Part shown: in pieces, positions 9,535 through 22,843 of the stretch | Position numbering within the stretch: position 1 is the first letter of the stretch | Layout: every line of letters starts with the position of its first letter | NCBI GenBank assembly: GCA_023853785.1 | Contig: JAJIRX010000533.1 | Location: 868,001-932,000 of the forward strand | DNA from: Psilocybe azurescens | Lineage: Eukaryota > Basidiomycota > Agaricomycetes > Agaricales > Agrocybaceae | Direction: 5' to 3' | DNA: 64,000 bases | Position numbers and translations under genes: made by a program | Notes under the pieces: model-generated | The model's input: only the letters and a program-made list of their open reading frames with translations | Database searches by the model: none | What the model was told of the DNA's origin: nothing

Positions 9535-12500
9535 TCTTTACTTGTGTTTCTCGGCCCCGCTTTTCGCTTGTTCTATTATAGATTTTTCTTGCATCTTGCA
9601 TACTCATACCCCTTTCCATCTCTCTTCATCCACTATAGCTTCCTGATTTTGAATCCCAATTGTACAAATGTAAATAGTCTATCTGCACCACCACATTTCT
9701 ATCTATCCCCAATCCTGGAATTCTTCCGCACACAATATCTTGATTTTGGTTTTCACTCGTCTTGTTATAACATTTCTATTCTCTCTCTCAATTTCTATAA
9801 TTTGCTTTTGTGTATGATCTTCGTTCAAGGATGCGAAAAACGCGTCAGGTCATGTTGAGGCGCATTGTTGAGGACCCTGAAGGGAAGGGCGCGTCATTAG
9901 TTGCATGTGCATGTGACCCTGCACCTCGTGATCGTGAACGTGCACGTCACGGGCGCATGACCTCGACACTTTGATTTTTGTCGCTGTCCAGTGTCCGTCG
10001 TCCCAAAAGTTGAGGTCAACTGATATTGCCACGTCTCTCTGCCTGTCTCCTATCCTGGAACTGTCCGGACACCTCCCACTGTTGGCCTGGATTTTTTTAA
10101 AAAGGATTCCTTGATAGGATGCCTGTCCGAGATGCCAACTTCCGTTCTGGATGAAGTTGCCAGTTCAAGTTCTATCTCCCAATAATTCCCTTTTTGCCTT
10201 TCGCTTTGCCATAAATAACAGAGGGTCTACTCTGAACGGATATGGCCACGACTCATGTGCTAGTGATCTTGAGTTTCGATACCTCTTTACCTTTTGCCGC
10301 CTTTTTCTCGCCGCTTTCTCAGACTCAGATGATCTGCGTACCGTGTGCCAGTTGTTTCTTCACATGACGCTATGTTATGATGCCGCCGTCCATAGGTAGT
10401 TGCTTTTCGAGAAGCAGGGGGGCCTTTTTCTCATTTCCCACCGCTTGCTTCCCTTCTCGATGTTTCTGACCGAGTAAGTGTTAGAGACCCATGGCCATCT
10501 GCGTCGTGACCTCGTGCAGTGTATGCGGGCGTAGAGGGTCGTAGACGGCATGAAACGCAATTACATAGAGTAGGTGGAGATTTTCTGCGCGGCCGGGGAT
10601 ATCTCGAACCCATCACTTCGTCTTGTTCTTACTTATTTAAACATTCTTCGCGCAGGCCAGTCACGGTGGCACGCGCTCATATCGCTCATGGTCATTTCTT
10701 CCCCAACATCCCCGCACCTGTCCTCTGTTCGATCCTGCAAGTTCCTCCGGCCTGATGGCTACTTTTACTTTACATACATACCCCTTCTATTCGAAGAATG
10801 GTTCTTGCCCACCGATCGAGGATCAAGGCTTTTAATGCTTCCTCTGCTATTCCTCGTTGATTTGTCAGGACGAATGATCATCGACGACCGAAGTGGTTTT
10901 CGCTCTTAGTTTTGGGAGGGAGTTCGTTTTTCCATTTCTCAATTCAAATTGGATTGCTATACCTGGCCTGTCGGATCTCGCTCTGGCTTTGGGATAGTCT
11001 GACATCAGACCTCGGGGTCTCAAGCCTCACGCTCATACCGCATCATATTTTTTGGTTTCTCACAGGATGCACAGAGAGTCATGTGCTACTCGTCGTTCTT
11101 CTGCTTAATCTGTCGGGGCTAGGCATAAGTTGGGGGTGGAGTAAGGTGCGATGACCTACTGCCATCGCCATCGCCGCCCGACCCCGGCTGCATGTACATT
11201 GTATCTCCTGCAGGCAACTGTCCTGTGAAGAAATACAAGAAAGGAGCAATGTCGTTGCATTTAAATTCCCTTTTGGAAGGAGAATTTCGAAAGAAGGGGT
11301 AGGATTATTTCCTTTTTCGTTCCATGAAATTATGGCAATGTGGGAAGGAGCGTTTGGTTTTATGTCGCATTCGGACCGTTTTTGATTTTGGGGACAATTT
11401 AAATGCCATTTGATGCTTTCGCCATTGAATTTGCAGGTCGACTGAGAGCTGTCGGACGCGCCACTTGTACAGTTTTTTCTTTTCCCACAAAGATGCTGCC
11501 CCTGTCCAGATAATTGCAGCCATGGGAAGTGAACGTGCGTCTTCTACTTCTACTGCTCTCTTTGCGCCAAAGTGACGCCACTTATATCATTGCGCGTCTT
11601 TTAATCACAGAAGTTCGTCGGGATGCGATCATGTCATGCTGTGCAGGGTTCGGAGTCGCCAGTCTGACTAGAGTCATTGGACGGGCTCTGGACAGTCATT
11701 TTGGACGCGTCTGACAAGCTATCAAACAATTTCAGTGATTCAAACACATGTTTCGAGCTATTTTTTTTCTGTGTTTCTGCGGCTTGTCGCGTTTAATAGT
11801 TGTGAGCTCAGTTTCCCTTTAGATGGATGGATGATACGAGATGACTCGGGAGTGATCTTTGTTTGCCCTGACGTACGTATTGGCGCGGAAATATCAGGGA
11901 GTTGTGGTGTTGTGCCATGCCATGGGAAGGAACAAGGCGAGTTGGAAAATTCAAAGTCAATATCATATTTATCATCGATCTTGTACTCTACTTATGTTTC
12001 ATTGGCCTTTTTCTTCCCTTTCTGCAAACGTCCGTTAGGGCTGATTTATTGGTGATTTCGGATTTATTAGGCAGGTAATGGCACCAGTGGCAGTAATAAT
12101 GTATTCTAATATAAAATGTTGGGTAAGGGTCCGTGAAATGATTGACCCCTTTCAGCCCCTGTTTTCATGAAATTACATGGGACATTGTCATCGACTCAGG
12201 GAAGCTCAGGGACCACCAGCGCAGCCTTTTGACCTCCGTAATACCCTAATAGCCAGTGAGTAGATCATGATCATGATCATGCCCCCACGGGTAATATGAC
12301 ACTTTTTAATCAAAGAACTGCCATCTCGCAGTGGTTTTTTTGCTGCCTAAGGCTATTGTGCTATCTATTGCTTGTCATTTGAATAATTATACATACTTAC
12401 TGCAGTTGAGCTGATATTTGGTTTGGTTTTACGCGTGATTGTTTGAAGTGCTTTTTAGAATTTCTGTAGTTCTGGGCCTTTTGTTGTGCATGGAATTGGA

Positions 12501-14917
12501 ATTGCAAAAGGCAGCTTTAGTCGCGTGTTTCAAGGAAAGGTAAAGGTTAACGGAAGCTTAAAGGACCTTTGCCTAGCTAAAATTGCCTTGAATTTCGCCT
12601 TGGCTTTTCTTTCTTCAGCGAACCACAAGATCAACACCCCCAGCTTTCCCCCCCTTGTTTATCCGACTTAGTTTCTGGGTGCGTACATACGTAGCTCGCA
12701 CAGTGACACTAGTCGGACTAGTGTCTCCGGAGCCTCGGTGCATCGCGTTTCTTTCCTATTTTCTCGGGAGTTTGCCGGGTTTGCTGTCAGTTGATTGTAA
12801 CTGACTGTAACATATGTTACGTTCCCGGGATGGATGCATATGACGGAAGGGATCAGGGTGTAATGTGCTCCAATACACTTGAGACGAAGAGAAGAGGGAT
12901 AGATGCACCCCTTGTCCTTGTTTGTACTCATTCTATTCTATGGATAAGTATAAACATTGGGAATGAGCGTACCTTGTGAGAGGAGTTGATGAGACTTTCT
13001 CTTTCTTTCCCGTATGTCCCACTGGCTATAACGGGCCATCAGGTGTTTGAACAGCTCCGCCTCCGATTTATGACCGACTGTCTGCGGCCCCATGCATCAT
13101 TGGGCTACTTTAAGGAATGCCTTTGCGGGAAAACGCGCAGCTTGGGGCAATGGGCAATGTGGACTCCGGAGGCTGGTTGGGCGATAAGTGGGAGGGTTAC
13201 CGGGGGTTATCCTATCAAAGTACTTGGGGTGGGTGGGCTTGATATGTACTGCACTGTACAACGGTGTGGACGAGAAGAATTCATATCGTATAGCATTTAC
13301 CATCATGTCCCGGATGTACCGGGTCTGCTGCCTCAGACGGTTCCCACCCAAGGAAGGTGGACGCAGATTGGTCGTTAGCCTTATCCGTTTGACGCGATCG
13401 GATGGATGGGACTGTCAATGTCATTTCTTTCTTCTTGCAGGTCATTCCACGCTCCAAAATGACAGTGGGTTCGCTTTCAGAATATTTTTTGAATTGAATT
13501 TATATAAGTTGCACCTATGATATGTATGTTGGCAATTGGAGTAAACTGTGTAAATACTGGAGGCGCAATTACATTGACATGCGGTATGAGGTCCTGGAAC
13601 CTGAAGCCTGACAGTAAGTAGATCAAAAGGCATTGCAGCGAGCACTCCCGCTGTCGTGGAAGAAGAAATGGTCCGAGGTGTATACCTGTACTATTCGGGT
13701 AGCGTGGTATTTTTAATCCTCCGCGTAAGATTGCTCCAAGCATTGTGCGCAGAGAGCGAATTGGGAATGCGATCGACATCGAAATTGCTCATAGTCCCGA
13801 GTGGGTAACTGTGATAGAGAATGAGCAGATATTTTACCGTAGGTAAAGCGGGAGGCTTGAAAACATTATGATGATGCGTGCTGGGCCAGTTCTGATCGAA
13901 AGTTTGCCACTTGAGGAAGAAACTGTGTCTGCTTCTTGATCGTCATCATGTGGATGGGCATGGGTGGTTGAGGACTGGCCTCTAATTCTAGATACCCCGG
14001 ACCTGTGGCGAAGCCAGACCCCTTCCCGAAGTGGTATGCTAATACTTATTACCGCGAGTTGTGCGGGAAAGGCCTTTCGGGGCAGGATTAGTTGGCTTGA
14101 TGGAGTCGGTCTAGTTTCCTGTTCTAGCGAGATATTATTGCAGACTGGGATGACTAGTAAGGCAGTTAGCAGCCGGCAGCGCTATAGGGATGGCTAGAAT
14201 GCAGACTGAGCGTGTAAGCAATGGAGCAAATATATAGCTAGACGGAATATTGGGGCATGTGTACGGAGGAACATGCGTTTGAATGAAATTCGCATGCCCT
14301 AGATGTTTTGACGACAGAAAAGCTTAAGTGTGTTTGGAAGGGCTCATTGACAGACACACGTGGGTAATTCGGCGGAAAGTCGAGCAGCAAGTACTACTAG
14401 TAGACTATGTATGTTTGCGCAGAGGGATTGAACTGCAAGACAGAGTTAGAGGACTGGTCGGACAGGAGAGATCTGGAGATCGGGGGCCACGGATACGGAA
14501 CTTTAACGGGCGTGTCGTATTTGGCCCCCGATGTCGATCGAATCAAGCAGGGGGATTAGTCAAGCAACACTGCAGTGCCAGTGGTCGCGAAGAAACACAA
14601 TTGTTGGACATTTCGAGTTCTCAGAGTGCGGGTGGCTGGACTGGACTGACTCTCTGTTATTTCGGCAGGACTCTCTGGCCAATCTAGACCGGGGGTTGGG
14701 AAGCGAACCGTGATTGAACAGGCCGAATGGATGTCGGAGGGAGTGTGATATGTGATATTTTATTTTGCTTTGTTTGCGGGGGGCACCGTTCGTATCTGGA
14801 GGGCCCTGTGACGCGGTGACAGATTGGTGACACAACCCACTTTCTGAATTCATTGTTGCGTTGGCTTGAGTGCCTCATCTTGTCCTCTTCCCACCACCAT
14901 CCCCCACTCCGCCCTCA
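9535..14917. other. 5.4 kb gene-free interval
   Basis: Only short open frames (60-130 codons) occur, on both strands, without family motifs or joinable exons. The DNA is T- and G-rich on the plus strand in places. Minor local signals are a cluster of CGTG/CACG half-sites at 9900-9960, and a GATCAT direct repeat of the palindrome TGATCA at 12265-12282. The interval may hold long UTRs or non-coding transcripts; nothing in the sequence proves this. CT-rich DNA at 14875-15010 probably belongs to the promoter or leader of the next gene. Confidence 0.45.
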
Positions 14918-16842
14918 ATGGCATCCACATTTCATCCAATTCCCTCATCCTCGTCTCTCAGGCAAAAGAAACGGTATAGTATATCTCGTATTCCCATCCT
15001 CTCCTCGTTTCTCACACCACTCTCGCCCCTTCAAGGCGATGGACTCGCGAACAACTACTCAAGGGTCTCCAAGTCAGTTTCTCTCGTTCTTTCAATTCTT
15101 TCAAGCTCTAATCTAATCCTGCCTAATAGCTGATCGGTGACCTTGGTACTCCTCTGCCTTCCACCCTACCCCCGTCTCCCCCAGCTTCCCGCGCCGCCTC
15201 ACCGGTCGTCGGCTTCAAGCGGAAAATAGACTCTCCTACCGATCCTGACCCCGTCAAACGGCCTAGAACGAGTACTCCCGTGAACCGTGCACCGTCCCAA
15301 CGTCATCCTCCAGCTCTTCCAGAATCAAGTAATCAACCTCCCTATCAACCACCGCCTTCCGCACAGCAGCCCCCCTCGATATCTCAGCGTCAGTCAAATC
15401 TCGGTCCTCTATCCGCGCGCTCAGAGCCAGAAGATGGCGAAGTCCGAGAGGAGGCTCCGATCGTTATACCCGTCCCTCGCGGATCCACAATAGACGTTCC
15501 CGTACGCCGACCCAAGAAAGGCAAACCTAGTGTCCGCCATTTCGACGCTCTCCACGACAAGTATCATCAAGCTGGTCGGGTACTAAAATATTCCGGAGAC
15601 GCTCGTTTCTGGTCCACTTACGCGCCAAGTCACAAAGAGCATCGGCCTCTAGTCGATCCGCCTCATCCGAGCTCTCCCTATCACAAGCACGGTGGTCTGA
15701 TCGCCCGATTGGAACTCCTTGATGCACTTTTGTGCTTTACTTATTCGATATGGAACAAGGAATACGGCAGACGCACTTGCAACGTGCAGACATGGAGTAC
15801 TATTGCACCCTTTGTGTCGTGGTGTAAGCAGAAATGGCACATTGAAGAAGGTACTAGCGATGCCGAGAGGGCTTTCCTGGGTTTGGTGTATGTTTTCCCT
15901 TTCGACCTAATTTCATCCTCTTTTCCTAAGTTGTTTTTCTAGATATATGATCGAGGCCTTTATTCGAGGCCGAAACATGTATCATAACGTCCGTAATTCC
16001 CTTGATGCCGACATGGATAAAGTCCTGGAAGGTGCTGGCAAGAAGATCGCTTCTGCTGCTGCCGCTGCTGTGGAGGGGGATCCTGTCCTTGCTGCAAGCT
16101 TGGGCCTTCTCAATGGAAAGGCGCCACCCATGCTACCATCTCCCAGCAGCTCAAACTCGACGCCTGTCAACCGAGATGAAGGGACACCTTCGAGCAACGC
16201 GGCAAACGCTGCCAGTCGGTCAGCTCAGGCCGCAAACCATGCCGCTTCACGAGAGTCGCAGTACACTGGCGCTGTGCCATTCAAACTTCTTCCGCAATAC
16301 ATGCGGGAGAGCACGATCCCGATTCCACCGCACGTCATGACAGCCATGTCGAACGTTGGGGAACCCATTAATTCTACCCTAGTCCAGAGCCTCAAGGATC
16401 TGACAACAAACTATACCCAGACTGCTTGGTGCACCCAAAATGCACAACAAACTCTGAATCTACCAATCATGCGGCGTTGTTTCCTGAAACGTGGGCTCGA
16501 ATGATGTATTCGACCTTATCTCCCACGGAGGAGCATGAGCCGGACTTCGAGGATGAGGAAGGCGAGTTGTATTGGCCAGATCAGTGTGTCAATGGAGAGG
16601 GTATCGGTTGGGTCTGTCTCATGGGTAAAGCCATGATCAAGGAATTTGGCAAGACTTACGGTTACAAGGGACTCAACGGGGCTGTTCCCAAACCCAAACC
16701 TGAAGAGGCTGCTATTGCTGGCCCACCTCCTCCTTCATATTCCCAGATCAACAACTCTCAACGACAGGCTCCTCCTCCAAACTATACCACACAGGCGCCG
16801 TCGCAGCGGAACCCTGTAAATCTGTCAGGCGCACCACGATAA
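14918..16842 (+). CDS. Unknown protein of about 590 aa with conserved C-terminal block (apparent frameshift)
   Basis: From the ATG at 14918 exons can be joined in phase: 14918-14971, about 15035-15072, 15130-15890 and 15942 onward, with introns starting GTATAG, GTCAGT and GTATGT. The product starts with a basic segment (RQKKRRWTREQLLKGLQ), then a Pro/Ser-rich region with the possible nuclear signals GFKRKIDS and PVKRPR. A helical domain follows around residues 190-330 (SVRHFDALHDKYHQAGRVLK, LIARLELLDALLCFTYSIW), then an Ala-rich stretch. The C-terminal block has EDEEGELYWPDQC and GIGWVCLMGKAMIKEFG, and ends in a Pro/Gln tail. One base is missing near the T-run 16480-16482: the frame with QQTLNLPIM must switch to FPETWARMMYSTLS. 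An ATG at 15039 is a weaker alternative start because the phases do not fit. No family was recognised with confidence. Confidence 0.65.
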
Positions 16843-17275
16843 CTTGCCGCCCGCTTCCGTCGGTTCCTTGACCTTGCATTATTACTATTCGGCTACCTGG
16901 GCTTATTGCTTTATCCTGCGTTCTGACCCATCCCGGTGCATGGGAAGAACAGTTGCGTTCCGTCTTTCCTCGTCCTCATTCATCTGGAATGGTAGGAAAC
17001 CCTTTGGAATTGCCAAATAAAACTCCCCCCTCTCCCCCCCAAAATCTGCTCTTTCTCCGCTTGCTTGCGAGCGCTCGAAAACTCAGATCGGCGATGCTAT
17101 GTCGTTGGCATCCCATTTCCGTTTTGAATTGTTTCGGAATGAATCTCTGCACGGCACCGGCCGACCCATTGCCAGGTTGTCTGCTCTGCAACGACACTAG
17201 CCTCCGAAATCATCGCAAATGATCCCAAACCCCATTTCTCGATATTATTTCTGCTCATTTCTCTGTAACTTCTAG

Positions 17276-18540
17276 ATGCCACACGAAAAATCGCCACGAA
17301 AGCTATTCATTGAGTTCACCTCTCCCATCACATATACATTTCCCACTTTCATGTCTATCCACGCAATTTCCTACATCGACGACGACGACCCCATCAGCAC
17401 ATCTTTTATCATCATCATCAGACACTTATTCTGTGGAAACTTCTGCCTCGATTACCCGGTCTCGACTCGTCGTCGTCGTCGTCGGTCGATCTCCCGCATC
17501 CTACGTGCTCTTATTTTCTTCTCATTGTTCTCCTCTTATTACATCGTATTTATCTTGTGCTTCCTCCGCTTCTTTACCCGGGAAATATCTGGAATCCGAG
17601 TGTGTGCTTTTCTCCCTAGGAAATTGTCTTGGCAACACTGTTACCGCTTTGCGAGGGGGGTCTTTTTTTATCAGTCGTACCTTCCCTTCCGTCACGCATG
17701 CATAACGTACGGGAACCTGCGCCGTTGTTTGGTCACCCACTCGCGTGATTCAAAGCAGCTATCGCCGTCGGCTTTCGCGTTCCGTGTTTTCGTGATCCTA
17801 TTTTGGACTTCGCGGCATGCTCTTGGGATTCGTCGCTCCTCCCCGAGGTCGTTCCAGCCCTCTTTTCTTCTTCTGTTTTTGTCCTTTCTCTCCTCTTTTT
17901 TGGACGATTTATCCACTCTCCACCTCATATCTGACACCTCTGCCGTCATGCCCCACTCCTCGTCGTTCTCGTATCTCTCACAAACACGGACGATTCGCAC
18001 AACATACCTAATTATTCCTTGTTCGTTTGATCACCTACCCAAAACGCCGATTGTGGAGGACTTCTTTTCGCTGGTCATCATATTCTTTTTCTCTCCTTCC
18101 TCGCACATCACATATTCTTCCTTTTCATATCCGTTCTCTCTCCACCCTTGGTTCCGCGACGTTTTTGTGTTCCTCTTATATATATCTCCTCTTTGATATC
18201 TGTTCTTTTTTGCATATCGAATTCATCGTGTACCATATATCTTTTTTTTTGGATAACTTGTGTTTCACTCTTCCTCTCTTCCTCCCTACTCCACCCGCCA
18301 CCTACTACCCATCATCATCATCACATTCAATCCCCCAGCACTGAATTCAATCCCAGTTCTTTTTCTTTTTCTTTTTTTAATCTCATCATCATTTGCATAC
18401 AACCCATTCCCCTTTTCATATTACCCCTGGCTATATCTTTACTTTTTTTTTGCTTCCCTATTATTCCTTTGTTTGCTTTTATTCCATCTCACCTACTCAT
18501 TGCTGCTGTTGTTGTAATCACTGTGCTTGTGTTTCTAATG
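17276..18540 (+). repeat. Long pyrimidine-rich strand (low-complexity)
   Basis: Over about 1.26 kb the plus strand is dominated by T and C with CTTC, TCTC, TTTT and CATCAT runs. Because stop codons need A or G, the bias keeps frames open, including one of 306 codons from 17276. That frame encodes an implausible Ser/Phe/Leu/Ile-rich chain without conserved motifs. I treat it as low-complexity DNA, perhaps a very long promoter or 5' leader, not a protein gene. Confidence 0.6.
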
Positions 18541-18554
18541 AAAAAGAAAGGGCT

Positions 18555-18587
18555 CTGAAATCGAAATCGAAATCAAAATCAAAATCT
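18555..18587 (+). repeat. Hexamer microsatellite GAAATC/CAAAAT
   Basis: About five to six imperfect tandem copies of AAATCG/AAATCA lie directly after the pyrimidine-rich strand, so purine-rich DNA follows pyrimidine-rich DNA abruptly. A simple sequence repeat. Confidence 0.7.
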
Positions 18588-20232
18588 GGTCGCGACAATA
18601 AGATAAAAAGAAAACTTGAGAAACATGTAAATTGAAGAAATAAAACGAATGGAATAAACAATTTGGCTCGTATGTGTTTACTACATGACTCGAGTATTAC
18701 TACTGAATTCTGATTACCAACTCTTACTAAGAAACCGACTTCACTCTGCTTTGCTGACTGATTTCTGAACGCTTCCCGAGGGGTGGTACGTTATGGCTCC
18801 GATGCAGCGTAATGTTTATTCGTGTACATATATATACGCGGCCACGAGATCTGTGGAGCTGGATGGATGTTTGGATTCCAACATGGATTCGGAAGGGGTG
18901 AGGCCCAGGAGGGAATTATTTAACCTGTCGTCGGTAGACATCGATGCCGGGGCACGGAGTCTGCCGTAAGAAGGATGTTGGGCGGTGCGAAGTTCAAACC
19001 GTGAAGGCCCTGCTCAGTGACATGAAACGCGCTTCATTATGATTTATAGACATGTGAGCTCAGGTAGGTACCTACATTATATTTCATTGAGTTTTAAATA
19101 TCTTATTTCCCATCTCTCAATTTCTGAAGAAACGAGTCACCACCGTCCCTTGTCAAGTTCCTACCTAACCTAACCTAACCTCAATGGCAGCCTCAGTGTC
19201 TCGACCCAAATCTGCGTGCATAACCTGTCCCGCACATAACCTATCCATGTTACATCGGCCATATTTCGCCTTTCACGAAAATGGAATTGCGGGAGGTTTA
19301 GACGGCTTTCCCATTTTCCCAAGGAATCGTCTCACACAGAACAGCAGAAGTCAGGACGCTTATACCGATTAATCACAACGCGAGTGGCGCAGGAATCAGG
19401 AAGACAGTCTTGAGCCTAGACACAAGCACTAGAGAAAACTGGATAGAGTACCTCTAGACCTTAATGGCTGTCACGCCACGCCACGCAAATGTATGATGTA
19501 TGGATGCAAAACGGCAGGTCATCGTCCTTCCAGGCAGAAGGAGATTGATCCCTAGATCCAAACGGTTCTAGGATCGAATTCAGACATCTCACTCAACAGC
19601 TCTAGCAAGCTGTGGAGCCTAAATGACCAGGAATTAGCAAAGAATCGTTTCCCCCTCTATAATGCTGATGTTATGTGCCGCTCAATGATGGTATAGATCC
19701 TTACATCTACGAACGGATATGCGCACCGATTCGAATGGGGGTTCAAAATTCTCGCCGGTAAAAATGCCGGACAGTGTCGAACTGCAATGGTGGCCGGTGG
19801 TTGACCTAGTAGTAGTACACCATGCGCCAGAAAAGGGGAGGCGAGAGAAGACAGAGAGATGGTGAATGACTACAAGGTGTTCAGTAGAAGTTTGCAAATC
19901 ATGTGGCGCGAAAGAGGCCCCTTTATGCGAACGTTCAACGAAGTGCTTCTAATTCCTTTCCTAGCACTTTCGAGGGTTGCTTTCGTTTTAATGCGAGGAA
20001 AATGAACATATCGGTTTAGGCATAGTACTTACAGACAAGAGACCATAGTGTTAAATGCAGGAGGGCATCGTGTTGAAATGTGAAAACAAAGGTAAAAAAA
20101 AAGAAAACTTCTCTCGCATGCAAAAAGGAACAGTAGGTCGTTGTCTCCACGGCATGTACACTGCATTCTCCCTTTTGTAGTCTTTCCCGAAAGAACCAGC
20201 CAGAGACCAAAGATGAAGATCGGTGAAATAAA

Positions 20233-21131
<899 letters not shown>

Positions 21132-21384
21132 TTTTATCTTGAGGCAGCGATGGGTGACGGCGGGGCCTACTGTCAAAAGCGTTTAGAGGGTGGATCAACG
21201 ACGAGCACAGGCAAACTCACTTCGCGAGCTAGTGTTTGTACTTGTTGTGTACACACAAAATCAAGGTTTGAGGCTTCGGCCGTTTCCGTTTTAACTGTAC
21301 AGTCACTCTCAACTAGGAAGGACGTGCTCCATTCTCGGCCACCCTACATAATAACGTAACTATGATACACGTGCAATTTCAGCC

Positions 21385-22843
21385 CTATTCTGTAGAAACG
21401 CGTTCCTCTGCCATTTTTCTTGCCAATACTTCCATCTTAACTTGTTCCAGCGCATACGCCTCCATCTTTCGTGCAGTATCTCTTTCCTTTTCCAAGTCAT
21501 CGAGGCGTCGTTGGTACTTGCGTCGCATATCTCTTTCATAAAAGAAATCGTCTTCAAGTTTACGCTTGGACGAACGCAGGCTCGACATTCGACTTTGTTG
21601 ATTTGAGTGCCGATCCTTTAACGACTGGATTTCGCGTTCCATCTTGTTAATGTCTGTGCTAGAAAGTTTAGAAGCGCCTTCCCGAGAACATGTGCATCCC
21701 TGGTTGTCTGGGAAATTCCTTAGTGATCCTTGACGATTTTCTATCTGATCGGTCGTGGTTTTGTCAGGTTTTGCTTTCCCAAAGACCTTCTGCAACCAAG
21801 TCTGAACAGCCGAATAATGCTCCGATGCGTCTTTTTGGCCGCTTTGTCCAGCTTAGCCAGATCCAGTTCGCATCCAGACAATAGAAGAAACGCTGGACGA
21901 AGAGATTCAAAATCAACTCTTCGAGTAGAGAATTCTATTGGTGTTGAGAATCTGTTCCAGGACTTAGAACATCATAAATATATATACCTTCAAGCATAGA
22001 CATCAATACAGCTTTGGCACTTCCAGGATGACCCATACGGCGATAGAAGGCGCCAGCAATCATGTAGTTTCCTCTTTCACTTTTCGTCGCCTTGAGGAGT
22101 TCGATTACAATGCGCGGGTTCGAAGGCATAGATTCCAAGTCATAGGTAATGATCTCGCCGCAGAGGGTCAAAGAGATATGTGATTGACAGACAAGAGGAT
22201 AAGTCGCAGAGGGCTTGGGAGACGTTAATGTGATCCTTGAACCTGTTGACTGATTCGGAAGTTGTAACGGGCTCTTCAGGGCCAGGACGTCCTCCACTGA
22301 TGATCCAATGCTTTCCATGAACGTACCACGCGTCTCGTCCAATGCTAGATGGAGTGTACCTTGATGAGCCTGCAAGACAGAGCACGCATATAGTTGGCCA
22401 TCCCGTGCTATTGGTGGTTCCGATGAAGATTCTCCCTCGTCAATCGCATCGAATGTCATTTTATTCGAGATAACCTTTGCTAATCAGACGCCCTCGGAAG
22501 GAATTCCGGCAAGCGCTCTCGAGGGATCCTGGAGGTGGACGAGTTGCTGGCTGTTGCTGGCTTCTATCATGTGTACTGTTCGATCAATCTAGGATAACGC
22601 TGCACGGGTAAGACCGAGACATCTACGGCCGCGGGTACAAACCTGGGAGTCAAAGAGTAAAAATCAATGAGATTGGTCGCATGTGCCTGTATTAAGAGGG
22701 TAGATTTTCAGTCTAAGTGATTCGCTTCGTATCAATGCACCACGTAAGGAAATAAACACACTCTTCGGCAAGACCACAAAATACATCTTTGAGAGAATAT
22801 TCGACTTGATTTCTACATTGAGCACTGTCCCGAAATCCCCCAT
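21385..22843 (-). CDS. Unknown coiled-coil protein (N-terminus uncertain, apparent frameshift)
   Basis: No known family recognised. The best-supported part starts at the ATG at 22459 (MTFDAIDEGESSSEP). It runs through GQLYACSVLQAHQGTLHLAL, then a helical segment GNYMIAGAFYRRMGHPGSAK, an intron near 21975-22000, LRPAFLLLSGCELDLAKLDK and HYSAVQTWLQKVFGKAKPDK. The C-terminus is a charged coiled coil (MEREIQSLKDRHSNQQ, RRKYQRRLDDLEKERDTARK) ending at 21385. One base is missing in the T-run 21832-21836 (A-run on the coding strand). Upstream exons probably exist: an ATG at 22843 opens MGDFGTVLNVEIKSNILSK, and the frame before 22459 reads NSQQLVHLQDPSRALAGIPS but contains one in-frame TGA. I could not settle the N-terminal splicing. 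The gene is tandem with uS7, with stop-to-start spacing of about 250 bp. Confidence 0.6.

Larger units (their letters stand above)
16843..20232. other. 3.4 kb interval without a supported gene
   Basis: It holds the 3' region of the preceding gene (AATAAA near 17018), a long pyrimidine-rich strand listed separately, a hexamer microsatellite and short unconvincing frames. A short run of CCTAA pentamers lies at 19163-19182. Nothing suggests an RNA gene. Confidence 0.45.

Noticed and set aside
10600..10625. Possible tRNA-like T-arm (CTCGAACCCAT)
   Set aside because: No matching acceptor stem, D-arm or anticodon arm around it.
15039..15072. ATG at 15039 (MDSRTTTQGSP) as start of the 15 kb gene
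   Set aside because: The exon ends in phase 1 at the GTCAGT donor and does not fit the next exon. The frame beginning at 14918 fits both junctions.
17276..18196. 306-codon open frame
   Set aside because: It lies in a strongly pyrimidine-biased strand where stop codons are rare by composition. The predicted chain is Ser/Phe/Ile-rich without motifs, and overlapping frames are also open.
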